From NCBI GenBank assembly GCA_029782295.1, contig JAKOVB010000089.1, positions 720,187 through 784,186 on the forward strand: a DNA stretch of 64,000 bases, written 5' to 3'. Each line of letters begins with the position of its first letter. The stretch's first letter is position 1. Below, piece after piece: positions 55,833 through 64,000 of the stretch. The stretch comes from Pseudomonadota bacterium (GTDB taxonomy: Bacteria; Pseudomonadota; Gammaproteobacteria; Burkholderiales; Methylophilaceae). The notes below the pieces were generated by a model, which saw only the letters and a list, made by a program, of their open reading frames with translations, did no database searches and was not told the origin of the DNA. Made by a program: the position numbers and the translations under genes.

Positions 55833-57812
55833 ATGAAACTTCCAGGCCGAAACGACCCCTGCCATTGCGGTAGCGGCAAGAAATATAAGAACTGCTGCCT
55901 AGCCAAGGATGCCAGCCAACCGAGGTCAACAGCGCCCTCTGCCGCCGCAGGGTCAAAGCAGATCAAAGCCGCCTTGGCAAACGCAGCGGCATTAGTGGAT
56001 GCGGGCCGGATTCAGGAAGCGATCGCATTGTGCCAACGCCTCCTGCAGGTCGCCCCGGACAATACCGAGGCCTTGAACCTGCTGGGAATTCTTGCCTATC
56101 AGACCGGAAACGACGATGCAGCCATCCATCTGCTTGCACGGGCGGTCGCGGTCAACCCCGGCTATGCAGACGCCCACAGCAACCTGGGGGCAGTCTATCG
56201 CGACATGCACAGGTTCAGCCAGGCGGCCATGCATCTGAAAAAGGCCATCACGCTCAACCCGCGCCACACCGATGCGATGATCAACTACGGTATCGTCCTG
56301 CTGGAATTGGGGCAGCATACGGATGCCATTTCGCTTTTCAAGCGCATCCTGGCCATCAGGCCCGACCACACCGGCGTACTGAACAATCTCGGCGGCGCAT
56401 TGCAGGAAACCGGGCAATACGATCTGGCCATGCAGACATTCCAGCGTCTGGTGGATATTGACCCTGATTATGAGTTTGCACTGGGAAGCCTGCTCCACGC
56501 GAAACGGCACTGTTGCACCTGGGAACGATCCGAACAGGATCTAGCCAGGATCATGACCGGCATCGAGGCCGGGAAACCTGTATGCAAACCATTTGAACTC
56601 CTTGCTTTCCTCGACTCCCCCGGGCATCAACGGGATTGCGCAAACATCATCACACGACATAAATACCCGTCACAGCATGCAGGCGTTCCATCTCCAAAGG
56701 CGAGAGGCGCCGACGGAAAAATCCGCATCGCCTACCTGTCGGCAGATTTCAGACAACACCCCGTATCGCAGTTGCTGGTCGAAATTATCGAAAAACACGA
56801 CAGATCACGCTTCGATGTGATCGGCATTTCATGGGGGATCCCCGACGAAAGCGCCCTTGGAAAGCGCATCTCCTTGGCCTTCGACCAGTTCATCGACGTC
56901 CGCGACAAGGGTGACAAGGACGTGGCGGACATGATGGGTCAAATGCAGGTCGACATTGCGATCGACCTCATGGGTTTTACCACCAATGCCCGCCCCGGCA
57001 TTTTCAGCTGGAAACGTGTGCCATTACAGGCCGGGTTTCTCGGCTACGCCGGAACCAGCGGATCAGACTATATGGATTTCATCCTGGCTGACCGGATCGT
57101 GATTCCGGAATCCGCCAAGACATTCTATTCTGAGCAGGTCGTCTATCTTCCCGGTTCTTTCCAGCCGAATGACAGCACCAGGAGCATTGCCGATCAGGCG
57201 ATGACCCGCGCCGAGGCCGGCCTGCCGGAAGATGGATATGTATTCTGCAGTTTCAACAATCATTACAAGATCACACCGGAGATGTACGCGCTCTGGATGC
57301 GCCTGCTGGCCAGGACACCCGATAGCGTACTGTGGCTCAGCAAATGCCCCGAGCTTGCCATGAGCAACCTGCGGCAGCATGCTGAAAATGCAGGGATTGC
57401 TCCGGAAAGAATCGTGTTCGCCGAACGCACGCGCGAACTGAAAGAACATCTTGCTCGCCACCACCTCGCGGACCTGTTTCTGGACACACTCCCCTACAAC
57501 GCGCACACCACGGCCAGCGACGCCTTGTGGGCAGGGCTGCCGGTGTTGACCTGCCAGGGGCGCAGCTATGCCTCCAGCGTCGCCGCTAGCCTGCTGCATG
57601 CGGTTGGCCTGCCGGAACTGATAGTTCATACACTGGAAGATTATGAGGCACTGGCACTTTCTCTGGCCGGAGATCGGCAGAAATGCCAGGCATTGCGTCG
57701 GAAACTGCGGGAGATCAGGGACAAGGCCGTGCTGTTTGATACGGCTACGTACCTTGCCCAGTATGAAGACACGCTGATTAATATTACCTGCCAATTACAA
57801 CCCACAAGTTAA
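55833..57812 (+). CDS. SEC-C / TPR / SPINDLY-type O-GlcNAc transferase-like protein
   Basis: The 659-residue protein begins with a SEC-C motif (GRNDPCHCGSGKKYKNCC, residues 5-22). TPR repeats run from about 45 to 230 (EALNLLGILAYQTGNDDAA, ADAHSNLGAVYRDMHRFSQA, VLNNLGGALQETGQYDLA). Residues about 290-650 are a GT41-type glycosyltransferase: RIAYLSADFRQHPVSQL, QAGFLGYAGTSGSDYMDF, SFNNHYKITPEMYALWMRLL, and the UDP-binding region HTTASDALWAGLPVLTCQG. In other bacteria such enzymes glycosylate proteins on Ser/Thr. The target here is unknown. It is more GC-rich than its divergent partner. Confidence 0.88.
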   Translation: MKLPGRNDPCHCGSGKKYKNCCLAKDASQPRSTAPSAAAGSKQIKAALANAAALVDAGRIQEAIALCQRLLQVAPDNTEALNLLGILAYQTGNDDAAIHLLARAVAVNPGYADAHSNLGAVYRDMHRFSQAAMHLKKAITLNPRHTDAMINYGIVLLELGQHTDAISLFKRILAIRPDHTGVLNNLGGALQETGQYDLAMQTFQRLVDIDPDYEFALGSLLHAKRHCCTWERSEQDLARIMTGIEAGKPVCKPFELLAFLDSPGHQRDCANIITRHKYPSQHAGVPSPKARGADGKIRIAYLSADFRQHPVSQLLVEIIEKHDRSRFDVIGISWGIPDESALGKRISLAFDQFIDVRDKGDKDVADMMGQMQVDIAIDLMGFTTNARPGIFSWKRVPLQAGFLGYAGTSGSDYMDFILADRIVIPESAKTFYSEQVVYLPGSFQPNDSTRSIADQAMTRAEAGLPEDGYVFCSFNNHYKITPEMYALWMRLLARTPDSVLWLSKCPELAMSNLRQHAENAGIAPERIVFAERTRELKEHLARHHLADLFLDTLPYNAHTTASDALWAGLPVLTCQGRSYASSVAASLLHAVGLPELIVHTLEDYEALALSLAGDRQKCQALRRKLREIRDKAVLFDTATYLAQYEDTLINITCQLQPTS

Positions 57813-57894
57813 CGATGCGTGGAAGGTCACATAATCGAAAAGTAAATAGTGACAGAATATCTTATTGACCTATAAAACCGATTAAGAATCCTGG

Positions 57895-58152
57895 CTAATT
57901 ATTGCATTGAAAATAAAGCTCTCGTTTACCACCGACCGGAGTTTCAATCTTCTTGATCACAGCGTAACCGGTAGGGCATTTTTTAGCTGCCGCTGCATTA
58001 CAATCAGGCCAATTATTGACAGCCCCACTGCAATTCGCGGACCAAACGTTTTCCTTACCATTGACCATCCGAACATCGATCGTTTCATCACCGTGCATAA
58101 GTTGCGCACACCCAGTTAGGGTAGCAAACATCAAAACCAGATATTTGTACAC
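57895..58152 (-). CDS. Small cysteine-rich lipoprotein
   Basis: GTG at 58152 with AGAGG upstream gives an 85-residue protein with a short signal peptide and lipobox (ATLTGCAQ, Cys-15). The mature part has four cysteines (ANCSG, PDCNA, KKCPTG and FQCNN), likely in two disulfide bonds. I do not recognise a family. It may be an outer-membrane or periplasmic lipoprotein; its neighbours are the OGT-like gene and the porin. Confidence 0.7.
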   Translation of the reverse strand: MYKYLVLMFATLTGCAQLMHGDETIDVRMVNGKENVWSANCSGAVNNWPDCNAAAAKKCPTGYAVIKKIETPVGGKRELYFQCNN

Positions 58153-58177
58153 GTCATTTACCTCTATCATCATCAAT

Positions 58178-58205
58178 AAAAAACGGCACCCGTAGGTGCC
58201 GTTTT
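58178..58205 (-). terminator. Terminator after the porin gene
   Basis: On the minus strand, GGCACC ... GGTGCC with T-run. The core is nearly the same as in the pqqA terminator. It lies 26 bases after the porin stop. Confidence 0.9.
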
Positions 58206-58231
58206 CAAGCTTTCAAGTATTCTAAGAAATC

Positions 58232-59440
58232 TTAGAAGAACATGATCGCGCCAAGAGCGAACGTCTTGTTGTTGGTTTGACCGTCAATAGCCACACCGGT
58301 ACGGGAGCTAGTGATTTCTTGGTCGGTGTACTCAGCAACCAGGTTCAGGGACTTGGTCAGCGGATGGTAAGCACCGATGATCCAGGATTCGTTCTCAACC
58401 TTGTCGCCAACTTGGATACCCAGGCCAGCTTGAGTGCTGTTAGCCTCGGATTCGTTGCGGCCCCAGGATGCGCCCAGCTTGGTACCGATGCCAGGGATCT
58501 TGAAGGTAGCTTGAACGTAGCCACCCTTGTCGTCGGTCTTCTGGGTGGAGCTCAGGAACTGCAGACCACCGGTCGTGAACAGGTTGCTGTCAACGCCACG
58601 GCCGTCGTAGTAGTAACCAACGAGCTCAGCGCCAGAGTAGGCAACCTTACCACCGATTTCCCATGCGCGGGAAGTGTAGCCACTAACTGCAACTGCCGGG
58701 CCAACTGCCGGGGTAACAGTACCAGAACGATGCTTCTGGGTCAGGCCACCCAACCACACCTTACCAGAGATGTCACCAGCCCACTCGTAGGAAACCTTGC
58801 CGTCGAAGCCCATGTCGCGACGCTCTGCATCGCCACTGGAAGCGTTAGCCCACGGTTCGCGAACAGCAGCAGCGAAGCTGAAGCCATTCCAGTTCGGGGA
58901 TGCGTACTGGATTTGACCAACCCAGTCAGCGTAGATGTAGCCGGAGCCGATACGACCCAGGGTGGAAGTACCACCAGCCGGACCGCCAACGCCAACGCCC
59001 AGCAGGGTCATGTCGGACAGGATCGCGTCGGAACCGAACACGCCCAGGTCACGACCAGCCTTGATGGTACCCCAGGACTTGTCGCCGAAGGTCAGGAAAG
59101 CTTGACGAATGTTCAGGGTGTTGGAACCGGCAGAAGCTGCAGGAGCAGCAGTACCAGTGAAGAAGGTGAACTGGAATGCGATGTCCAGGTCGTTCTGACG
59201 GGTCTTGCCGCCGATGCCCAGAGCAGCCGGCAGCAGGCCGGTACCGATGGTGTTGGACTTGGTGTTAGACAGAGGAGCGCCACCCAGCAGATTGCCGTCG
59301 GTCTTGGTGTGGGTGTAGTAAGCGTTGACGTTACCGCCGATGTCGACGGTCCAGTCGCCAGCCGGGATGGTGATGCCGGCTTGAGCAGCGGATGCGCCCA
59401 GTGCCAGGGCAGCTGCCACAGCGTATTGAATCTTAGTCAT
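58232..59440 (-). CDS. Outer-membrane porin
   Basis: A 402-residue general porin. A signal peptide ends at ASAAQA-GIT (residue 22). The mature part has alternating beta-strand pattern and ends in FALGAIMFF, with the C-terminal Phe that the BAM complex recognises. The lack of internal cysteines is typical. Codon use is biased toward frequently used codons (for example GGT, ACC, AAC), pointing to high expression. It is divergent from ompR. Confidence 0.93.
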   Translation of the reverse strand: MTKIQYAVAAALALGASAAQAGITIPAGDWTVDIGGNVNAYYTHTKTDGNLLGGAPLSNTKSNTIGTGLLPAALGIGGKTRQNDLDIAFQFTFFTGTAAPAASAGSNTLNIRQAFLTFGDKSWGTIKAGRDLGVFGSDAILSDMTLLGVGVGGPAGGTSTLGRIGSGYIYADWVGQIQYASPNWNGFSFAAAVREPWANASSGDAERRDMGFDGKVSYEWAGDISGKVWLGGLTQKHRSGTVTPAVGPAVAVSGYTSRAWEIGGKVAYSGAELVGYYYDGRGVDSNLFTTGGLQFLSSTQKTDDKGGYVQATFKIPGIGTKLGASWGRNESEANSTQAGLGIQVGDKVENESWIIGAYHPLTKSLNLVAEYTDQEITSSRTGVAIDGQTNNKTFALGAIMFF

Positions 59441-59706
59441 GTGTTTCTCCTAGTAGTTTAGTGTCCAGACCCGATGCATCGAGCCCGGGCTTACTGCTTT
59501 ACCTCTCACCTTACGATGAGAGAGTTCGCGAACTCCCCTTCCGAGAAGTTAGAACCAGTATGCCAAAGCGAGACAACGCGGCGCAAGGATATTTTGCGGT
59601 TTATGTCACACCATTGTCATGTGTGTTGTGTTTTTGCAACACACCTTATTTTTTTCCCCTATGTTGACCAGATGAATTCCAGCGCATCTACAGTTAAGAT
59701 ATCGAA
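59441..59706. promoter_or_regulatory. Divergent regulatory region between porin and ompR-like genes
   Basis: The 266 bases include a perfect inverted repeat GTGTGTTG-N8-CAACACAC (59621-59644) next to AT-rich sequence. It is the likely site of response-regulator control of the porin, but no established OmpR box is clear. Confidence 0.5.
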
Positions 59707-60420
59707 ATGCAGAAACATATCCTGATTGTTGACGACGATGCGCGCCTGAGGGATTTGCTTGCCCGCTATCTCGGGGAACAGGGCTACACCACGACAGCCG
59801 TGGTCGATAGCCACCAGATGGACACCTGCCTGGCAGAATCCCATGTCGACCTGATGGTTCTCGACCTCATGCTTCCCGGCGAGGATGGCTTGGCCATTTG
59901 CCGTCGCCTGCGTGGCCAGGGCTCCACCCTCCCCATCATCATGCTGACAGCGCGTGGCGACGAAATCGACCGCATCATCGGCCTCGAAATGGGCGCGGAT
60001 GATTACCTCCCCAAACCCTTCAATCCTCGCGAACTGCTGGCCAGGATCTCAGCCGTCCTTCGACGCCACCATCCCCTTACAGCAACAAGCGACGCTCAGG
60101 AACCTTCCGTCACCGTCTTTGGGGATTTCGTGTTCAACCCTTCCACCCGTTCGCTCACCAAAAATGGGGGGGGCGTCCCTTTAACCACAGGCGAATTCAC
60201 ATTGCTCAATGTGCTGACCGACCATCCACGGCACCCGCTTTCCCGTGACAAACTGATGGAACTGGCCAGGGGACGCGAACTGGACGCTTATGACCGCAGC
60301 ATCGATGTTCAGATTTCCCGCCTGCGCAAACTCATTGAAGAGGATCCGTCCCACCCCCAATTCATCCAGACGGTATGGGGGTATGGTTACGTCTTTGTCC
60401 CGGACGGCCGCCCGGTATGA
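59707..60420 (+). CDS. ompR: OmpR-family response regulator
   Basis: A 237-residue regulator: receiver domain with acidic pocket (VDDDA), phospho-acceptor Asp in VLDLMLPGEDG (near residue 55), and lysine in LPKPF. The OmpR winged helix follows (LTTGEFTLLNVLTDHPRHPLSRDKLM, RSIDVQISRLRKLIE, TVWGYGYVF). It overlaps envZ. The name ompR is by similarity and by its divergent porin neighbour. Confidence 0.93.
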   Translation: MQKHILIVDDDARLRDLLARYLGEQGYTTTAVVDSHQMDTCLAESHVDLMVLDLMLPGEDGLAICRRLRGQGSTLPIIMLTARGDEIDRIIGLEMGADDYLPKPFNPRELLARISAVLRRHHPLTATSDAQEPSVTVFGDFVFNPSTRSLTKNGGGVPLTTGEFTLLNVLTDHPRHPLSRDKLMELARGRELDAYDRSIDVQISRLRKLIEEDPSHPQFIQTVWGYGYVFVPDGRPV

Positions 60421-61712
60421 AGTGGATGCCGCGGACCCTGCTTTCGCGGTTGATGCTGCTGATCGCATTGTTGCTCGCGGTAGGGCAATACGCTGCGTTC
60501 AAGCTGTTCGATTATTTCGAGCTCGAACCACGCGCCTCCGCCGCGGCCTTGCAGGCTGTCAGTGTCGTCAATCTGACCCAGGCCGCATTACTGGCGGCCC
60601 ATGAAGACCGGCGCCTGCCCTTGCTGCAGGAACTTTCTCAACTGGAAGGTGTGCGTGTCTATCCGGTTGACCTGCTTGAGGAAATCGAGCCGCTCCCGGA
60701 TGATGCGCTTTCGCAACGGGTCGCCGAGAAAATCCGCGAGGCCCTCAAGCCAAACACTTTCATCGCCTATAACCATCTTGGATTGAATGGCCTCTGGGTC
60801 AGCTTTTCCATTGACGACGAGGAATTCTGGGCCGTCATCCCCAATATCCACATCGAACAAACCTTCCCCTGGCAATGGCTGGGCTGGGCTGGGCTGATAC
60901 TTTTTTTCTCCATGGCCGGCGCCTATGTAATCGCGACGCGCATCAATCGCCCGCTAAGACTTCTGGCGCAGGCGGCCGACCAGGTGGCGCGAGGCGAAAT
61001 CGCACAAAAACTGCCTGAGGATGGCACCGAAGAACTGCAACGCGTCAACCATACCTTCAATGCCATGACGGAGGCCCTTTCGAGACTGGATGCCGAACGC
61101 AGCCTCCTCCTTGCCGGCATTTCCCATGATTTACGCACACCGCTGGCACGGCTGCGGCTGGCAGTCGAGATGATGCCGGATGGAGAATCCCTTAAATCAG
61201 GGATGGTGCAGGACATCGAAGACATGGATTGCATCATCCGGCAATTCCTGGATTTTATTCGCGGGATCGAAGGTGAAGTAGCCCAAAAGGCTGACCTGAA
61301 CATGCTCATCAGCGACATTTCCGAACGTTACCTGCGCAACGGCCAGTCGGTTCTGCTCGACGCCGGCGAAATCCCGCAGATTGCACTGCGCATTCAGGCA
61401 ATGCATCGCCTGCTTACCAACCTGCTCGATAACGCTTTCCATTATGGCAAGGGGGAAGTGACGGTCGCAACCAGAGCATTGGCAGATGGAGTCTTGCTGA
61501 CCGTTTCCGACGAGGGGCCGGGCATTCCTGAAGACCAGATCCCCAGACTCCTGCGCCCATTCGAGCGGTTGGATGTCGCCCGCGGAAACGCAACAGGGAG
61601 CGGCCTGGGGCTAGCGATTGCCGACCGCATCGCCAAACTGCATGGGGGCCAATTGCACGTCGCCAACAGGCCGGCCGGCGGGCTTGAAGTCAGGCTGCTG
61701 CTTCCTCTCTGA
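60417..61712 (+). CDS. envZ: EnvZ-like sensor histidine kinase
   Basis: A 431-residue membrane histidine kinase. The start ATGA overlaps the ompR stop. Two helices (about 9-29 and 143-163) bracket a periplasmic domain of about 110 residues. HAMP follows, then the H-box AGISHDLRTPLARLRLA (near residue 232), N-box NLLDNAFHYG, and G-boxes DEGPGIPED and GSGLGLAIA. Its 3' end overlaps the convergent decarboxylase by 23 bases. Confidence 0.93.
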   Translation: MKWMPRTLLSRLMLLIALLLAVGQYAAFKLFDYFELEPRASAAALQAVSVVNLTQAALLAAHEDRRLPLLQELSQLEGVRVYPVDLLEEIEPLPDDALSQRVAEKIREALKPNTFIAYNHLGLNGLWVSFSIDDEEFWAVIPNIHIEQTFPWQWLGWAGLILFFSMAGAYVIATRINRPLRLLAQAADQVARGEIAQKLPEDGTEELQRVNHTFNAMTEALSRLDAERSLLLAGISHDLRTPLARLRLAVEMMPDGESLKSGMVQDIEDMDCIIRQFLDFIRGIEGEVAQKADLNMLISDISERYLRNGQSVLLDAGEIPQIALRIQAMHRLLTNLLDNAFHYGKGEVTVATRALADGVLLTVSDEGPGIPEDQIPRLLRPFERLDVARGNATGSGLGLAIADRIAKLHGGQLHVANRPAGGLEVRLLLPL

Positions 61713-63138
61713 CTGCTTGCAACATGTCCTTCAGGTCCTCGATCGTGGTCCATGGATTCATGATCGCAACCCTGAACCAGGTTTCACCATGGATGTCGGT
61801 CTGCGTCAGGTGGAAATCGCCGCTTTGCACGACCCGGGCCCGCACCTCAGAAACATACGCGTTGCTTTCCGGCTGCGGCATTATCGGCAAGGAACTGGGA
61901 CGGAAACACACAATATTCGTTTGAGGCCGCATGAGCAATTCGAATTCCTGCATGCTTGATACCAGGTCCGCAAATTCTGAAGCAGTCCTGTAGACATGCT
62001 CGATCACCGCAGAGAGCGCAGTTGTTCCGAAGACCGACAAGGTTGCCCATAGCTTGAACCCCATCATGCGCTTGGTACATTCCAGCGTACGATACCCGAT
62101 GTTGTAGGCTTCGGATTCCTGATCATCCCCTTGGAACAGATAAGACGCCTGCTGGGAAAATGCCGAATAGCTGTCTTTTCCATTCCTGAACAAAACGGCT
62201 GATACGGTCGCAGGCATATAGAGCAGTTTATGGCCATCCCACACCAGGGAATCAGCCATTTCAATCCCATCAAGATGCTGCCTGAGATGTGATGATAGCA
62301 ATCCGGAAGCGCCATGTGCGCCATCGACATGAAACCAGAGATCATGTGCTCGGCAGAATTTTCCGATCTCGCGCAAGGGATCGATACTGCCTGTAGGCGT
62401 ACATCCAGCCGTTGCAACAACTGCGAATGGGAATTCACCTTTTGTCCTTGATTTAGCCAAGATGCCTGCCAGATCGTCAACGCGCATTCTGCCCTCGCTA
62501 TCAACCGGTACCTTCAACACAGCATTCGTACCCAAGCCCATGATGCCAGCGCTTCTACTCACGGAATAATGGACGTGTTCGCTTGCGATAATTCTCAATC
62601 CACCTGCGACACCGACCCCTTCTGACCAAACATCCCGCTCAGACATTATTTGCCTCGCTGCCAGTAGTGCTGTGAGGTTGGCCTGTGAACCACCCGATGT
62701 CAGCACTCCATCGGCAAGGTCCCATCCAACCATGGCGCTCATCCAATCGATGACATGCTTCTCAATCACCGTCGCAGCTGGACCGGCCTCGTAGACCGCC
62801 ATGGCCTGATTCGTCGTCGCAGAAACCAGATCAAACAATGCTGCGATGGGTAATGGCGGTGCAACCTGATGACCAAAATTGCGGGGATGGTGAACGCGCA
62901 GGGAATTGTGAAGGATGACGTTACGCAATCGATCCTGTAACCATTCAAGACCTTTGCCATCATTGGTGATCGAACCGCAGAGCATCGACGAGACCCTGTT
63001 CGGGTCAAGCCCGGTAATCACCGGTTCGCTCCCATCCATGGACGACTCGAGGTATTGTGAAAGAAGATCGATCAATGTATGACCGAATTCACGGAATTCC
63101 TCAGCGTCAAATAATCGAGACACTTCAGATGGAATCAT
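61690..63138 (-). CDS. Group II PLP-dependent decarboxylase
   Basis: A 482-residue decarboxylase of the aromatic/diaminobutyrate/glutamate type. Visible: TSGGSQANLTALLAAR (phosphate loop, near residue 160), HVDGAHGASG (PLP-pyridine Asp), and DGHKLLYMP (Schiff-base Lys). The start ATG at 63138 is five bases after the hydroxylase stop. The substrate is not predictable from sequence. It forms an operon with a 2-oxoglutarate oxygenase, so it may act on an amino acid that is hydroxylated by the partner. Confidence 0.9.
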   Translation of the reverse strand: MIPSEVSRLFDAEEFREFGHTLIDLLSQYLESSMDGSEPVITGLDPNRVSSMLCGSITNDGKGLEWLQDRLRNVILHNSLRVHHPRNFGHQVAPPLPIAALFDLVSATTNQAMAVYEAGPAATVIEKHVIDWMSAMVGWDLADGVLTSGGSQANLTALLAARQIMSERDVWSEGVGVAGGLRIIASEHVHYSVSRSAGIMGLGTNAVLKVPVDSEGRMRVDDLAGILAKSRTKGEFPFAVVATAGCTPTGSIDPLREIGKFCRAHDLWFHVDGAHGASGLLSSHLRQHLDGIEMADSLVWDGHKLLYMPATVSAVLFRNGKDSYSAFSQQASYLFQGDDQESEAYNIGYRTLECTKRMMGFKLWATLSVFGTTALSAVIEHVYRTASEFADLVSSMQEFELLMRPQTNIVCFRPSSLPIMPQPESNAYVSEVRARVVQSGDFHLTQTDIHGETWFRVAIMNPWTTIEDLKDMLQAVREEAAA

Positions 63139-63143
63139 CGTTT

Positions 63144-63758
63144 TCAGAACAGGGCCTCGGATCTCGTCTTGAACCAACCTGTCAGGCTGAAGCGGTCACG
63201 TCCAGCAGGAAGAACCTCGTGCCAGAACCGAGATGACATGAAAACCACCAACGTACCACCGGTTGGTTCGATATCGATATAAGTATCATCGTCATCCAGA
63301 TACATCCGCAACTGACCTCCATCAGCATTTTTCCAATGACGATTCAAATAGAGGATGCAAGTGACAGTGCGATGGCTGTCATTTTGAAATTGATCAAGAT
63401 GACGCTTGTAGAACGCACCTGGCGGATAGGCCGCATAATGCCCTTCAAAATCAAACAAACCCAGCATCAAGGAGCGATTCAGGCTTTGTTTTAAAGCCTT
63501 CAGCCTGGAAAAATATCCAGAACATGCCAACGATGGATTCTCGAAATCCAACCAACTGATAAAGTCACCGCGAACTTCAGTAGTTGAAACACGCTCGGCG
63601 CCTTGCCCGACCCCGGCGAGATGCATATGCCGGGATTCGCGCAAGCACTCCAATTCATTGAGCATATCCTGAATCTCGACAGCCAGCATAAAGTCAGGAA
63701 CGATTGCGTAACCTGAATCCACCAGTGCATTCGCGATTGCTTCGTAGCAGGCTTCCAT
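63144..63758 (-). CDS. 2-oxoglutarate/Fe(II) oxygenase, prolyl-4-hydroxylase-like
   Basis: A 204-residue dioxygenase of P4Hc/SM-20 type from ATG 63758. The iron triad is visible: HLDQF for H-x-D (near residue 126) and FWHEVLPAGRDRFSLTGWF, with the distal His and the Arg that binds 2-oxoglutarate. The substrate may be a protein proline or a free amino acid. It follows the 5S rRNA gene and terminator and is transcribed with the decarboxylase. Confidence 0.9.
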   Translation of the reverse strand: MEACYEAIANALVDSGYAIVPDFMLAVEIQDMLNELECLRESRHMHLAGVGQGAERVSTTEVRGDFISWLDFENPSLACSGYFSRLKALKQSLNRSLMLGLFDFEGHYAAYPPGAFYKRHLDQFQNDSHRTVTCILYLNRHWKNADGGQLRMYLDDDDTYIDIEPTGGTLVVFMSSRFWHEVLPAGRDRFSLTGWFKTRSEALF

Positions 63759-63798
63759 GGTGGATAGTGTGACCGGTGAACTATAGGATGGATATTGT

Positions 63799-63827
63799 AA
63801 AAGCAAAAAGCCCTCCGAGGAGGGCTT
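63799..63827 (-). terminator. Terminator of the rRNA operon
   Basis: AAGCCCTCC and GGAGGGCTT form a 9-base stem with a 2-base loop. On the minus strand it is followed by TTTTGCTTTT, 30-odd bases after the 5S gene. Confidence 0.92.
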
Positions 63828-63859
63828 GATGCGGTCCACTTGGTAGTGGCGGTATAAGG

Positions 63860-63976
63860 AGCCTGGCAGTGACCTACTTTCGCATGCGAAGAGCATACTA
63901 TCATCGGCGCGGAGTCGTTTCACGGTCCTGTTCGAAATGGGAAGGGGTGGTTCCAACTCGCTATTGCCACCAGGCA
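63860..63976 (-). rRNA. rrf: 5S ribosomal RNA
   Basis: On the minus strand the sequence opens TGCCTGGTGGCAATAGCGAG, includes the conserved CCCCTTCCCATTTCGAACAG core and the GATGATAGTATG segment, and closes with CACTGCCAGGC, pairing with its own 5' end. It is about 117 bases long. The rest of the rRNA operon (23S, 16S) lies beyond the right edge. Confidence 0.95.
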
Positions 63977-64000
63977 TAAACGGTACGAGCAGCGTAAATA

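Larger units (their letters stand above)
63759..64000. other. Right-end segment: rRNA end region
   Basis: It holds the 5S gene and terminator. No protein gene is supported. The 24 bases at the right edge belong to the 23S-5S spacer. Confidence 0.6.

Noticed and set aside
58277..59461. Plus-strand frame opposite the porin
   Set aside because: Antisense of a highly expressed porin with biased codons, a frequent artefact.

Overview
This window looks like the chromosome of a GC-rich, Gram-negative betaproteobacterium, most likely a Nitrosomonadales-type chemolithotroph. That placement is an inference from gene content and order: DUF971-ubiE-ubiJ-ubiB, ispE-tRNA(Gln)-prs-rplY-pth-ychF, ftsY-ftsE-ftsX near rpoH, and a bidirectional NAD-linked [NiFe]-hydrogenase. 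Almost all genes are intact and tightly packed. I see no insertion sequence, prophage or CRISPR array.

Layout. From 1 to 7.7 kb (minus strand) lies a hydrogenase operon, hoxF-hoxU-hoxY-hoxH-hoxW-hupE-hypA-hypB-hypF, whose last gene runs off the left edge. From 8 to 12.4 kb come a CorA-type transporter with an MgtE-like front domain, an orphan pqqA (23 codons) with its own ribosome binding site and terminator, and a PAS-GGDEF-EAL protein. From 12.5 to 23.5 kb are a DnaQ/GIY-YIG fusion nuclease, dodecin, cysG, a ParB-like small protein, yaeQ, bioA-dacB, an FKBP isomerase, a 43-residue membrane peptide, ubiD and a diguanylate cyclase. From 23.5 to 33 kb are an OsmC protein, ferredoxin-coaD-rsmD, an M16 peptidase pair, ftsY-ftsE-ftsX, a cation-efflux protein, and rpoH behind a near-perfect CIRCE operator. 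From 33 to 41 kb are a 31-residue membrane peptide, ccoS, a dynamin-like GTPase, the ubiquinone genes ubiE-ubiJ-ubiB, an HDOD protein and a sodium/solute symporter with a histidine-rich tail. From 41.5 to 46.2 kb are mutM and a Gld-type ABC exporter operon. From 46.4 to 53.1 kb is the outer-membrane and translation block: TPR protein, lolB, ispE, tRNA-Gln, prs, rplY, pth, ychF.

From 53.2 to 57.8 kb is the most unusual region, visibly more AT-rich in part. It holds cysC, a GNAT acetyltransferase, and two divergent genes that both begin with a SEC-C zinc motif followed by TPR repeats. One ends in a SAM methyltransferase domain and the other in a SPINDLY/OGT-type O-GlcNAc transferase domain. From 57.9 to 61.7 kb are a small lipoprotein, a porin, and a divergent ompR-envZ-like two-component system. 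The window ends with a two-gene operon (2-oxoglutarate/Fe(II) hydroxylase plus PLP decarboxylase) and the 5S rRNA end of an rRNA operon on the minus strand.

How the parts fit. The hox operon would couple H2 oxidation to NAD+ reduction, with protease, nickel-import and maturation genes in the same transcription unit. The ubi genes and ccoS point to aerobic or microaerobic respiration. The best candidates for something undescribed are the SEC-C/TPR transferase pair, the orphan pqqA and the two membrane micropeptides.
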